64,000 nucleotides of DNA from Gammaproteobacteria bacterium (lineage in GTDB: Bacteria > Pseudomonadota > Gammaproteobacteria > Pseudomonadales > Ketobacteraceae): NCBI GenBank assembly GCA_013178375.1, contig JABLXQ010000034.1:37083-101082 (forward strand), in the 5' to 3' direction. This document shows positions 54,082 to 62,193 of this stretch, piece by piece; position 1 is the stretch's first letter, and each line of letters opens with the position of its first letter. Below the pieces are notes generated by a model. The model ran no database searches, was not told the origin of the DNA, and saw nothing but the letters and a program-made list of their open reading frames with translations. A program made the translations under genes and the position numbers.

Positions 54082-55542
54082 TCAGATCCGGTGATAGATC
54101 CGGTTCAGACTGTGCAGATAGGTGGGCAGGCCGTCGCCCACCTGATGCCAGCTGAAACGCCAGCGCCAGTTGCCGGTGGTGGTGCCCGGCACGTTCATGC
54201 GGTGTTCCGCACCCAGCACCAGCAAATCCTGCATGGGCAGAATCGCCCAGCGCGACGGTGATGCCAGCGCGCTCTTGATGATGGGCCAGGGCATGGGCTC
54301 GCCGGGCCAGGCATAATAATTCAGCACGTGATTTTTCTGATCTGCATTCAGCGACTGGAACCAGCCCAGCGTGGTGTTGTTGTCGTGGGTGCCGGAATAC
54401 ACAACCGAATCCCGCGAATGATGGTGCGGCAGGTAGGGATTGGCGCCGTCACTGTCGAAGGCGAACTGCAGGATCTTCATGCCCGGCAGTTTGTATTTCT
54501 TGCGCAGCTCGATCACGTCCGGCGTGATCACACCCAGATCCTCCGCAATCAGCGGCAGTTCACTGCGGGCCTGCAGCAACGCGTTGAACAGATCGTCCCC
54601 CGGCGCCGGCACCCAGCGGCCGTTGACGGCGGTGGATTCCGTCGCCGGAATTTCCCAGCAGGCCAGAAACCCCCGGAAATGATCGATGCGCACGGCGTCA
54701 TACAGCGACAGGCCGTGATTGATGCGTTGCTGCCACCACAAATAACCATCGGCGGCATGGTGTTCCCAGTAATACAGCGGATTGCCCCAGCGCTGGCCCT
54801 GCGCGGAAAAATAATCCGGTGGCACGCCGGCAATCACCGTGGTGTTGCCCTGGGCGTCGAGCTTGAACAGCGCGCGGTTGCTCCACACATCCACGCTGTC
54901 GTGTGCCACGAAAATCGGCATGTCGCCAAACAGGGCGATGCCCTTGCCGTTGGCATATTGTTTCAGCCGATGCCATTGCGTCATGAAGATGAATTGGGCG
55001 AAGCGGTGGAAATTGATCTGCTGCCGGTATTGTGTCGCGAACGCCTGCAAGGCCGCCGGTTGCCGGTCCCGCAGCGGTGCCGGCCATTCCACCCAATGCT
55101 GCGGGTACACTTCCTTCAACGTCGAAAACAGGCAGTAATCCTCCAGCCAGTGCTGGTTCTGCGTGAACTGCAGGAACTGCTGCCGTAGCGGGCCGTCGTG
55201 CTGGCGTTCGAACCAGTCGTACTGTTGCTGCAACGCGGTGCGCACATAATCCGGCGCGCCTGCTGCGAGCGAGACGCCGGTCAGAGCAGGAAAACCCAGA
55301 TCCTGCAGTGCGGCGATGTCGATCAACTGCGGGTTGCCGGCAAAAGCGGAATAGCTGTTGTAGGGCGAGCCGTCGGACACCGGGGTCAGCGGCAGGAATT
55401 GCCACAGGCGGAAGCCGCTGGCGGCCAGCCAGTCGATCCAGCGCACCGCGTCGGCTCCCAGGCTGCCACAGGCCTGCGGCCCTGGCAGCGACGTCGGGTG
55501 CAGGATGACGCCAGCGCGGCGCGTTTTCAGAATTTTCACCAT
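54082..55542 (-). CDS. malQ: 4-alpha-glucanotransferase (amylomaltase, GH77)
   Basis: MalQ transfers alpha-1,4-glucan segments between chains and frees glucose. The 486-residue enzyme has the GH77 motifs in order: GVILHPTSLPG near residue 11, and LPLTPVSDGSPYNSYSAFAGNPQLID near residue 50. AVRIDHFRGFLACWEIPA carries the nucleophile Asp, and LIAEDLGVITPDV carries the acid/base Glu. VYSGTHDNNTTLGWF carries the third Asp. It is the last gene of the leftward operon glgC-GH57-malQ, 3 bp after the GH57 stop. Confidence 0.96.
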   Translation of the reverse strand: MVKILKTRRAGVILHPTSLPGPQACGSLGADAVRWIDWLAASGFRLWQFLPLTPVSDGSPYNSYSAFAGNPQLIDIAALQDLGFPALTGVSLAAGAPDYVRTALQQQYDWFERQHDGPLRQQFLQFTQNQHWLEDYCLFSTLKEVYPQHWVEWPAPLRDRQPAALQAFATQYRQQINFHRFAQFIFMTQWHRLKQYANGKGIALFGDMPIFVAHDSVDVWSNRALFKLDAQGNTTVIAGVPPDYFSAQGQRWGNPLYYWEHHAADGYLWWQQRINHGLSLYDAVRIDHFRGFLACWEIPATESTAVNGRWVPAPGDDLFNALLQARSELPLIAEDLGVITPDVIELRKKYKLPGMKILQFAFDSDGANPYLPHHHSRDSVVYSGTHDNNTTLGWFQSLNADQKNHVLNYYAWPGEPMPWPIIKSALASPSRWAILPMQDLLVLGAEHRMNVPGTTTGNWRWRFSWHQVGDGLPTYLHSLNRIYHRI

Positions 55543-55545
55543 GTG

Positions 55546-57264
55546 TCAGCCTTGTCCCCGCCGCATCACGCCGTCGTTTTCCGGAGCACCGCCGCCCCGG
55601 CTGATGATCTGGTCCAGTGCCGGTGGCGCCGGCTCGCCCAGAAACCGGTACAGGTTTTTCAGATGGCAGCGGTACAGGTTATCGAAATCCGCCACTGATT
55701 CCGCCGGGTTGTAATCACCGAACCACCAGAACCAGTCCGAGCCTTCGCAGATTGCCAGCTGTTCCCGCGCCCGTTCGGCCTGCTCGGGCGCCAGTGTGCC
55801 CGCATGCATGACGCGGTCGAAATCCTGTTTGGCCTGACACAGCAGATCCCACGCCAGATTTTTGCCCTGGTCGCCGATCCAGGTGGACAACGTGCCATAC
55901 ACCCAGCTGCCGGCCACCAGCTTGTTCAGGCGGGTGGGTACGGGCCGGGTTTTCAGATAGTCGCGAAAGGTGGTCAGGCGGATGTCGGGATCTTCGATCA
56001 ACTTGCTGTAGAGATTTTTCAGAAACGGATAGCCGTTGGCAGCATAGTGTTCCCAGCAATTTTCACCATCCAGAATGATCGGCACGATGGTGTGTTCGGC
56101 GTAGCCGCAGGCAGCGCGGATATTGTGGATGTGATGCAGCAGGTTGTTCACTGCATCCTCTTCATTCCAGCCGGAGTAGGTGAAGCCGATCAGGTCCGAC
56201 AGGTTGTCGTCGCGGAAAAAGCAGGTGACATTGCTGGCCTCGAAGCGAAAAGGATGATGGATACAGACGTCGCCGCCACCACTGGCATGACGACTGTTGC
56301 CCAGCACGCCGCCGCCGCTGGCGGTCCACTGGAATTCCGCGTCCTGCAACAGGTGCAATGTTTCCTGGCTGAGGGCACCTTCCGACGGCCAGCAGCCCAC
56401 CGGGCGAAAACCGAAATGGCGTTCGAACAATGCAATGCCCCGCTGCAGATGATCGCGAGCACGTTCGTCTCCGCCAGGATAGGCCTTGTGGCGTGGCATC
56501 GGTGCGTGCGGCATGGTCTCGCGGGCGCTTTGAAAATCCAGCAGCAGCGGCAGGATCGGATGCTTGTCCGGCGTCACACTCAATTCCATCTGGCCGCTTT
56601 CCGCCAGTTGCCGGTAACGCGGCACAATCGTGCGCAGCAGCTGGTCGATCACGCCCAGCAGGTCGCGCCGGTCGTTCTGGGTGAAACCCCGCGCCTTGCG
56701 CAGCAGCCGTTGTACCGTTTCGTTGCGCGCGCGCACGGTTTCACCCATCCACACCAAGTGATACCAGACCAGCAGATCGGAAAAAAACTGTTCGTCCAGA
56801 TAGGCGAGGCAGGCCGGTTTCACCAGCGCCAGTCGCGCCAGCTGCACTAGTTCCTGAAAGGGTTCGAAGCGGCGGATCAGGCGGTTTTCATTGGCGCGCA
56901 CGCACTGTTTCACCACTGCCAGCCGCTGCGTTTCGGTGTTGCCGATGGTGGGGGCGGCCAGGGCCTGCAGCAGCGCATCGACGAAGTGTTCACCCCGCTG
57001 GAAGAAGCAGTCGAACTGGTGAATGTAGTCGTCCAGCTGATCCAGCAGCACGGGAGTGAAATTCACCACCACCTTGCACTGTGGCAATTCCTCAACCACT
57101 GCTGCCATGTCCACGTAATCCTTGATGGCGTGCAGGTAGGTCCAGGGTAAATGAAACTGGCGGTTGAACTGGTCCTGGTACTGGGGCTGGTGCATGTGCC
57201 AGCACAGCACCACGTTGACGGGAAACGCGCGCTGCTTTTTTTCCGTGACCGACTCACGCGACAT
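55546..57264 (-). CDS. Glycoside hydrolase family 57 protein
   Basis: A 572-residue GH57 enzyme acting on alpha-glucans, as amylase or glucanotransferase. The family N-terminus is clear: VNVVLCWHMHQPQYQDQFNRQFHLPWTYLHAIKDYVDM. The likely catalytic blocks are GCWPSEGALSQETLHLL with a candidate nucleophile Glu, and FRDDNLSDLIGFTYSGWNEEDA with a candidate acid/base Asp. ILDGENCWEHYAANGYPFL is the conserved substrate-binding motif. It overlaps the upstream glgC by 11 bp and lies 3 bp before malQ, so it shares their transcript. No signal peptide is present, so it acts on intracellular storage polymer. Confidence 0.92.
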   Translation of the reverse strand: MSRESVTEKKQRAFPVNVVLCWHMHQPQYQDQFNRQFHLPWTYLHAIKDYVDMAAVVEELPQCKVVVNFTPVLLDQLDDYIHQFDCFFQRGEHFVDALLQALAAPTIGNTETQRLAVVKQCVRANENRLIRRFEPFQELVQLARLALVKPACLAYLDEQFFSDLLVWYHLVWMGETVRARNETVQRLLRKARGFTQNDRRDLLGVIDQLLRTIVPRYRQLAESGQMELSVTPDKHPILPLLLDFQSARETMPHAPMPRHKAYPGGDERARDHLQRGIALFERHFGFRPVGCWPSEGALSQETLHLLQDAEFQWTASGGGVLGNSRHASGGGDVCIHHPFRFEASNVTCFFRDDNLSDLIGFTYSGWNEEDAVNNLLHHIHNIRAACGYAEHTIVPIILDGENCWEHYAANGYPFLKNLYSKLIEDPDIRLTTFRDYLKTRPVPTRLNKLVAGSWVYGTLSTWIGDQGKNLAWDLLCQAKQDFDRVMHAGTLAPEQAERAREQLAICEGSDWFWWFGDYNPAESVADFDNLYRCHLKNLYRFLGEPAPPALDQIISRGGGAPENDGVMRRGQG

Positions 57265-58516
57265 TGGATAACGACTGCCCGAGCATCTCTGGCGAAATCA
57301 GCACGATGCCTGCGCTTGATACGTAATAGCGCTTGGCATCCTCTTCGGAATCGAAACCCACTATGGTGCCGGGCGGAAGGCGGCAATTGCGGTCGATGAT
57401 CACGTTGCGCAGCTTGCAGTGGCGGCCGATCTCCACGTTGGGCAGGATCACGGCGTCATCGATTTCGCAATAACTGTGGATGCGCACGTTGTTCGACAGC
57501 AGCGAACGCCGCACCTCGCTGCCCGACACGATGCAGCCTGCCGACACCAGCGAATCCACCGCCATGCCGCGCCGGCCATCATCGTCGAACACGAATTTTG
57601 CCGGTGGCAATTGTTCCTGGTAGGTCCAGATCGGCCAGGTCTGATCGTACAGGTTCAGTGGCGGCGTCACCGACACCAGTTCCATGTTGGCTTCGTAATA
57701 GCTGTCCACCGTGCCAACGTCGCGCCAGTAGGCAGTGTCGCCGGTGGCACTGTCGGTGAAGGGAAAGGCGGCCACCTTGTACTGGCCCACCGCAGCCGGA
57801 ATCACATCCTTGCCGAAATCATGATGGCTGCTGAGCTGGCCAGCATCGCGCTTCAGTACCTGATACAGAAAATCCCGTGAAAACACATAAATGCCCATGG
57901 ACGCCAGGCACACATTGCGGCGTCCCGGAATGGTTTCCGGATGGGCGGGCTTTTCCGCAAAACGCGTGATCCAGTTGTCCTCGTTCACCGACATTACGCC
58001 GAATTCCCGCGCCTGGGCTACCGGCACTTCAATGCAACCCACCGTCATGTCGGCACCGGTGTTGATGTGATGCTCCAGCATCAGCGCATAATTCATTTTG
58101 TAGATGTGGTCACCCGCCAGGATCAGCACGTAATCCGGGTGAATGTTGTCGATGATGTCCAGGTTTTGGTACACGGCGTCGGCGGTGCCCAGGTACCAGG
58201 AATCCTTCACCCGCTGCTGCGCTGGCAGCAGGTCGATGAATTCACCCAGCTCCGGCCGCAGGAAATTCCAGCCCTTCTGGATATGGGTGTTGAGGGAGTG
58301 GGACTTGTACTGGGTCAGGATGCTGATGCGGCGGATGCCGGAATTGATGCAGTTGGACAAGGGAAAATCAATGGTGCGGTATTTGCCGCCGAAAGGCACC
58401 GCCGGTTTTGAGTGCCAGCGGGTGAGCGACTGCAGGCGGGAGCCGCTGCCGCCGGCCAGAATCAGCGCGAGGGTGTTTTTCAGATAGGAATAGCCGGAAT
58501 CTGCGTGTTTAGTCAT
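57254..58516 (-). CDS. glgC: Glucose-1-phosphate adenylyltransferase (first copy)
   Basis: GlgC makes ADP-glucose from glucose-1-phosphate and ATP, the committed step of bacterial glycogen synthesis. The 420-residue protein shows NTLALILAGGSGSRLQSLTRWHSKPAVPFGGKYR, IDFPLSNCINSG and LTQYKSHSLNTHIQKGW. GTADAVYQNLD, ILAGDHIYKMNY and GYWRDVGTVDSYYEANM-type motifs follow (here AYWRDVGTVDSY). The C-terminal beta-helix is complete. The ATG at 58514-58516 was chosen; an upstream start would add 32 unrelated residues. A possible promoter (TTTATC-16 bp-TATGAT, leftward) lies at 58640-58667. It heads the glgC-GH57-malQ operon. Confidence 0.96.
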   Translation of the reverse strand: MTKHADSGYSYLKNTLALILAGGSGSRLQSLTRWHSKPAVPFGGKYRTIDFPLSNCINSGIRRISILTQYKSHSLNTHIQKGWNFLRPELGEFIDLLPAQQRVKDSWYLGTADAVYQNLDIIDNIHPDYVLILAGDHIYKMNYALMLEHHINTGADMTVGCIEVPVAQAREFGVMSVNEDNWITRFAEKPAHPETIPGRRNVCLASMGIYVFSRDFLYQVLKRDAGQLSSHHDFGKDVIPAAVGQYKVAAFPFTDSATGDTAYWRDVGTVDSYYEANMELVSVTPPLNLYDQTWPIWTYQEQLPPAKFVFDDDGRRGMAVDSLVSAGCIVSGSEVRRSLLSNNVRIHSYCEIDDAVILPNVEIGRHCKLRNVIIDRNCRLPPGTIVGFDSEEDAKRYYVSSAGIVLISPEMLGQSLSNVA

Positions 58517-59271
58517 GACGTACCTGTGTTTTCCAAGTGATACAACGCTGGTCAAAATTTTCTGCGACGTTGTTGCCTCGAAATCCCCGACGCGACTGCG
58601 GCGGACTGCCAAATCGCTTTAACACCGCGCGATACTTTCATCATAAGACTTTATTCATCGTGATAAAAATAAATAATGGAGCAGGTTCCGGCAACCTCTT
58701 TTGCCATTTCGTTTGATTTATTCGCTGCGTCCACCGCATTACTCCGGTTAGCCAGCCAAGACAGTAACCCGAATAGTGCTCACGCCAGTTTGATGCACCC
58801 ATTCGGCGCAATTCAGTCAGGATCTGCGTTTCGTGCCGGCTCTGCATCCGGGCAAAATTTTCAGGTGCTCTGCATTCTCATTGCAGGAATTGCAATGAAC
58901 TGCGTGTTGTTGTGACTGAATATTATAAATTTCAATATGTTAGTTAGTGCTGAATTGATGGTTCAGATCTTGCTTGAATACCCCTGGATAGAGAAACGAA
59001 GGTGAAAGCCGACGATTCACAACTGATGTCAAGGGATTACACGAGCGGCGCTTCGCCCGGAGATTCAAGCGTTCGGCGTGCCGCGGTGCACTTGCACAGT
59101 CAATTCAGGCATACGGATGTGAATTGCACATTACAGACCAGTGTTGGTCATCCCACGGCTTGGACGTGATTGGCCCGGGTAGCAACTGCCGACGCTGATC
59201 GCTTCAGCCAGGCGGATAGCCCTCCCGTTGCGACACAAGCCCAGATAATCCAGATAATAAAGGAGACAGAA
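58517..59271. other. 755-bp gene-free, AT-richer intergenic region
   Basis: No open frame here has family-like sequence or a convincing RBS. Visible elements are a possible leftward promoter for glgC (-10 at 58640-58645, -35 at 58662-58667) and a perfect 8-bp inverted repeat, TCATTGCA / TGCAATGA, at 58878-58898 with a 5-nt loop. AAGGAG (59259-59269 region) just before the CBS gene is its RBS. The stretch 58650-58990 is markedly AT-rich compared with the genes on either side. It could hold an sRNA or a regulatory upstream region. Confidence 0.5.
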
Positions 59272-59667
59272 ATGAAACCTAAGATTCAAGTCAATGAAAT
59301 CATGAATTGCAATCCACACGTAATCCATTGTGATGAGACTGTCGTTGCCGCCGCCCGCAATCTTGCCGGCAACGATATAGGCTTTCTCCCTGTATCCGAG
59401 GGAGACAAGCTCATCGGCGTTGTCACCGACCGCGATTTGGTGGTCAGGGTCATGGCCACCGGAAAGGACCCGTCCAAGGTGTGCGTGGGCGAAATCCTGA
59501 GTGACAAACCGAAATACTGTTTTGATGACGAAGATATTGGCCACGTACAACGCAATATGGATGAGCTTCAGGTGCGGCGTTTGCCTGTCGTCAATCGCGA
59601 CAAGCGATTGGTGGGTATAGTGTCGCTGCACGATATCCGCCAGCGTCGAGCGGCCAGCGCAAAATAA
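59272..59667 (+). CDS. CBS-domain pair protein
   Basis: A 131-residue cytosolic protein made of two CBS domains and nothing else. Domain 1 is VNEIMNCNPHVIHCDETVVAAARNLAGNDIGFLPVSEGDKLIGVVTDRDLVVRVMATG. Domain 2 is VGEILSDKPKYCFDDEDIGHVQRNMDELQVRRLPVVNRDKRLVGIVSLHDI. The pair can form a Bateman module that binds adenine nucleotides (ATP, AMP) or related ligands. Stand-alone CBS proteins are often stress-induced. AAGGAGACAGA precedes the ATG. It is transcribed alone, between glgC and the NtrC-type regulator, which hints at a tie to energy status and storage but does not prove it. Confidence 0.9.
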   Translation: MKPKIQVNEIMNCNPHVIHCDETVVAAARNLAGNDIGFLPVSEGDKLIGVVTDRDLVVRVMATGKDPSKVCVGEILSDKPKYCFDDEDIGHVQRNMDELQVRRLPVVNRDKRLVGIVSLHDIRQRRAASAK

Positions 59668-60188
59668 GCCTGACCTGTCCATTGCATCAACGTAATGAGC
59701 TTCCTGGGATTTCGGGAAGCTCTGTCCATCGCTGTGGGTTTTCCAGCGCACGGCCACCCAAGGTGGCAATTCTGTTACCAGCACCACGCATTGAATTATT
59801 GGCAGGTTGTCTGCGACATCCGCGAATTGCAGCCTTCTATGCTGCCTGGTCGGGTATTGATCAACACCCGCCATTTTCGAGTAATGCTTGTACAGCGTGG
59901 GGTGATGCTGTAACAGACATGCGGCGTGATGTCGTCAGCCTGCTATCATCGTCGGTTAGATAAGCTTGTGTGAAAAAGCGCAATATTGAAAAAGGCTTGG
60001 TGATCCCCAAGGTCGGAAAGTGGCGGAAATGAAAATGTCTGGATGTGAAGCAGGTGGTCGTTTGTAGGCAACCAATCGTGGAACATCCTGTCAAACATGC
60101 CACGGTGCGCGATTCCGGAATAAAAACATATGGCAATATGCAAGTCACGAGGCATGCGTGCGATATCCCATTCAATGGAGCGATGGCA
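59668..60188. other. 521-bp intergenic region between the CBS gene and the NtrC-type regulator
   Basis: Short open frames here lack an RBS and any recognisable family. An 8-bp inverted repeat, GAGCTTCC (59697-59704) with GGAAGCTC (59715-59722), lies 30 bp after the CBS gene and may end its transcript, though no T-run follows. GGAG at 60177-60180 is the RBS of the regulator. I identify no promoter with confidence. Confidence 0.45.
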
Positions 60189-61550
60189 ATGCCACATGTA
60201 CTGATCGTTGATGATGACGTAGATACCCTTCAGGCGCTGGAAAAGGTAGTCCGGCTGGAAGGTTTCACTTCCGATGCAGCGAGAAGCCTGCAGGAGGCGC
60301 GCGCCAGTATGGCCCGCCGGCGGGCGGATGTCGTGCTTCTCGATCTCAATCTGCCGGACGGCGAAGGGATGGATTTGTTCGACAATGTTGAGCTGCGGAA
60401 AGGCACGCAGATAGTTCTGATTACTGGCAATGCCAGCCTGGAAACCTCGATTCAGGCGTTGCGGCTGGGTGCAACCGATTATCTGATCAAGCCCGTCAAC
60501 ATCAAGCAGCTTAAAAACATTTTGTCCAGGGTCGACAGGCCCATCGATCTCAAATATGAAATCAATACATTGCGTGAAGAGCTCCGCCGGCTTGGACGAT
60601 TTGGCTGCCTGCTGGGCGGTTCACCGGCCATGCAACATATCTATGACCAGATCGGCCGGGTGGCGCCGACCTCAGCCACGGTACTGATTACCGGCGAGAG
60701 CGGAACCGGAAAGGAGCTGGTTGCGCAAACGCTTCACAATCTGAGCAGCCGCCACAGCGCTCCTTTTCTTGCTATTAACTGCGGCGCCATTTCGCCGCAG
60801 CTGATTGAAAGCGAGATGTTCGGGCATGAAAAAGGCAGTTTTACCGGTGCCACCCGCGAGCACAAAGGCTATTTCGAGCGTGCGCACAGAGGTACGCTTT
60901 TTCTTGACGAAGTGACCGAAATGCCAGTGGAGTTGCAGGTGAAACTGCTGCGGGTGCTTGAAACCGGATTTTTCATGCGGGTAGGCTCGGAGCGGGAAAT
61001 CGAAACCGATATCCGTGTCATTGCGGCAACCAACCGGTCTCCGGAAGAAGCAGTTGCCAATGGCAAGCTGCGGGAGGATCTGTTGTACCGGCTACAGGTT
61101 TTCCCGTTACAGTTGCCGCCGTTGCATGCCCGTGGCGACGACGTCGTGCAGCTTGCCCAACACTTTTTGTCAGAGTTGAACAATGGCGAACAAGTCAAGC
61201 GTAGCTTCACTCCGGAAGTTTTGGCCCGCCTGAAGAGTTATAGCTGGCCCGGCAATGTGCGGGAACTGAAAAATGTCGTCCATCGCGCTTTTATCATGGC
61301 AAATGACATCATTGATGAGGATTGCCTGCCCGCGGAGTTTGGTGGAGCGGGGGCACCCAAAGGCCCCAGCTTCATGGTGAGGGTCGGGTGCTCGATCGCG
61401 GATGTTGAGCGGCGCCTTATCCAGGCAACACTGGATGAATACGGTGGCGATAAGGAACTCGCTGCTGACGTGCTCGGTATCAGCCTGAAAACTCTCTACA
61501 ATCGCCTGCATGAATACAAGTCAAGCGAGGACGCAACAGCTGATACCTAG
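60189..61550 (+). CDS. Sigma-54-dependent response regulator (NtrC family, orphan)
   Basis: A 453-residue transcriptional activator. A receiver domain has LIVDDDVD, the phospho-acceptor Asp52 in LLDLNLPDG, and Lys in YLIKPVN. The AAA+ domain has Walker A GESGTGKE (169-176) and the sigma-54 contact loop GSFTGA (216-221, a variant of GAFTGA). RGTLFLDEVTEMP is Walker B. A Fis-type helix-turn-helix (YGGDKELAADVLGISLKTLYNRL) lies at the end. I use the ATG at 60189, 8 nt after GGAG; an ATG at 60183 is possible. No sensor kinase is adjacent. Its targets probably include nearby storage genes, but I found no clear -24/-12 promoter. Confidence 0.93.
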   Translation: MPHVLIVDDDVDTLQALEKVVRLEGFTSDAARSLQEARASMARRRADVVLLDLNLPDGEGMDLFDNVELRKGTQIVLITGNASLETSIQALRLGATDYLIKPVNIKQLKNILSRVDRPIDLKYEINTLREELRRLGRFGCLLGGSPAMQHIYDQIGRVAPTSATVLITGESGTGKELVAQTLHNLSSRHSAPFLAINCGAISPQLIESEMFGHEKGSFTGATREHKGYFERAHRGTLFLDEVTEMPVELQVKLLRVLETGFFMRVGSEREIETDIRVIAATNRSPEEAVANGKLREDLLYRLQVFPLQLPPLHARGDDVVQLAQHFLSELNNGEQVKRSFTPEVLARLKSYSWPGNVRELKNVVHRAFIMANDIIDEDCLPAEFGGAGAPKGPSFMVRVGCSIADVERRLIQATLDEYGGDKELAADVLGISLKTLYNRLHEYKSSEDATADT

Positions 61551-61559
61551 GGATTGCTG

Positions 61560-61581
61560 AGTTTCAGGAGCTGCTGAAACT
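61560..61581. repeat. 8-bp inverted repeat after the NtrC-type regulator
   Basis: AGTTTCAG (61560-61567) pairs with CTGAAACT (61574-61581) around a 6-nt loop, 10 bp after the stop codon. A T-rich stretch follows only about 15 bp later, so terminator function is uncertain. Confidence 0.4.
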
Positions 61582-61679
61582 GGCCTCTTCAGGTTTTCTC
61601 TTTCCTTTTCTAACGGTATTGAGTCCTTGGTCATCCACAGGCGAGGGCCGATGTCGACGTCGCTTTGGAAATCCGGTTG

Positions 61680-61832
61680 TTACACATAGCCGGTCAGTAC
61701 CCACAACAAACCTGCAATCAATATCACGCTGAGTGCATTGCTCGGCCTGTAGTCCCAGTAAGTGCCATGGGGCAAGGCTGGAGATGTGCCCAACAGAAGC
61801 ATCAGCAATAAAATCAGCATCAATGTCTCCAT
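61680..61832 (-). CDS. DUF3309 family small membrane protein
   Basis: A 50-residue protein, METLMLILLLMLLLGTSPALPH followed by GTYWDYRPSNALSVILIAG and LLWVLTGYV. Two hydrophobic stretches flank the motif P-x-(W/L)-P-H...W.Y.PS, which is the DUF3309 pattern of many proteobacterial small hydrophobic proteins. The function is unknown, and family members often sit among stress-response genes. The start ATG is at 61830-61832, with AAGGTGG just upstream on the minus strand. It stands alone between the NtrC-type regulator and the second glgC. Confidence 0.75.
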   Translation of the reverse strand: METLMLILLLMLLLGTSPALPHGTYWDYRPSNALSVILIAGLLWVLTGYV

Positions 61833-62193
61833 GCCCCCACCTTGCTTCTGCCCGTTGCAATGCCTTGCCGCTGAAAAATGACACGAAAATTAAAAGCAAT
61901 ATTCGTGCCGTGTTTTTGCGACAAATGCCTGATGTGCTGAATATCAAAAAGACGGTGGCAGAAATCACCTGGCGGCGTTCATAAAGAAAATTTTACAATT
62001 TGCGTTCTGGATTTCAGGACTTTTTGGCAAATCTTACAGCGCTGATTGTCTTTAGAACCCATCTCTATCCCGTTATCGCACGTTCTCTGGTGCAGCCATG
62101 CATTTTTCATGGATGGCACATCCATTGCTCCCTGACTTCAGTAACGTTCCTATCCGTTCTTTACGGAGAACTGGGTCGAGTGGAGTTCATCGC
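61833..62193. other. 361-bp intergenic region upstream of the second glgC
   Basis: The region separates the leftward DUF3309 gene from the rightward second glgC and should hold both promoters. I see no confident sigma-70 or sigma-54 promoter. A TTGGCA at 62022 lacks a correctly spaced GC pair. GGAG near 62182 is the RBS for the start at 62194. The sequence around 61985-62010 is AT-rich. Confidence 0.4.

Noticed and set aside
58676..58915. 79-codon open frame in the gene-free stretch
   Set aside because: No RBS, no family, Ser/Ala-rich composition; treated as non-coding.
59170..59190. Possible sigma-54 promoter (TTGGCCCG...GC) before the CBS gene
   Set aside because: The distance between GG and GC is 10 bp rather than the required 12 bp.
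59695..59913. 72-codon open frame after the CBS gene (MSFLGFREALSIAVGF...)
   Set aside because: Its start lies inside an 8-bp hairpin and it has no ribosome binding site or recognised family.
62022..62042. Possible sigma-54 promoter (TTGGCA) before the second glgC
   Set aside because: The -12 GC pair is out of position and the -12 box does not match TTGC.
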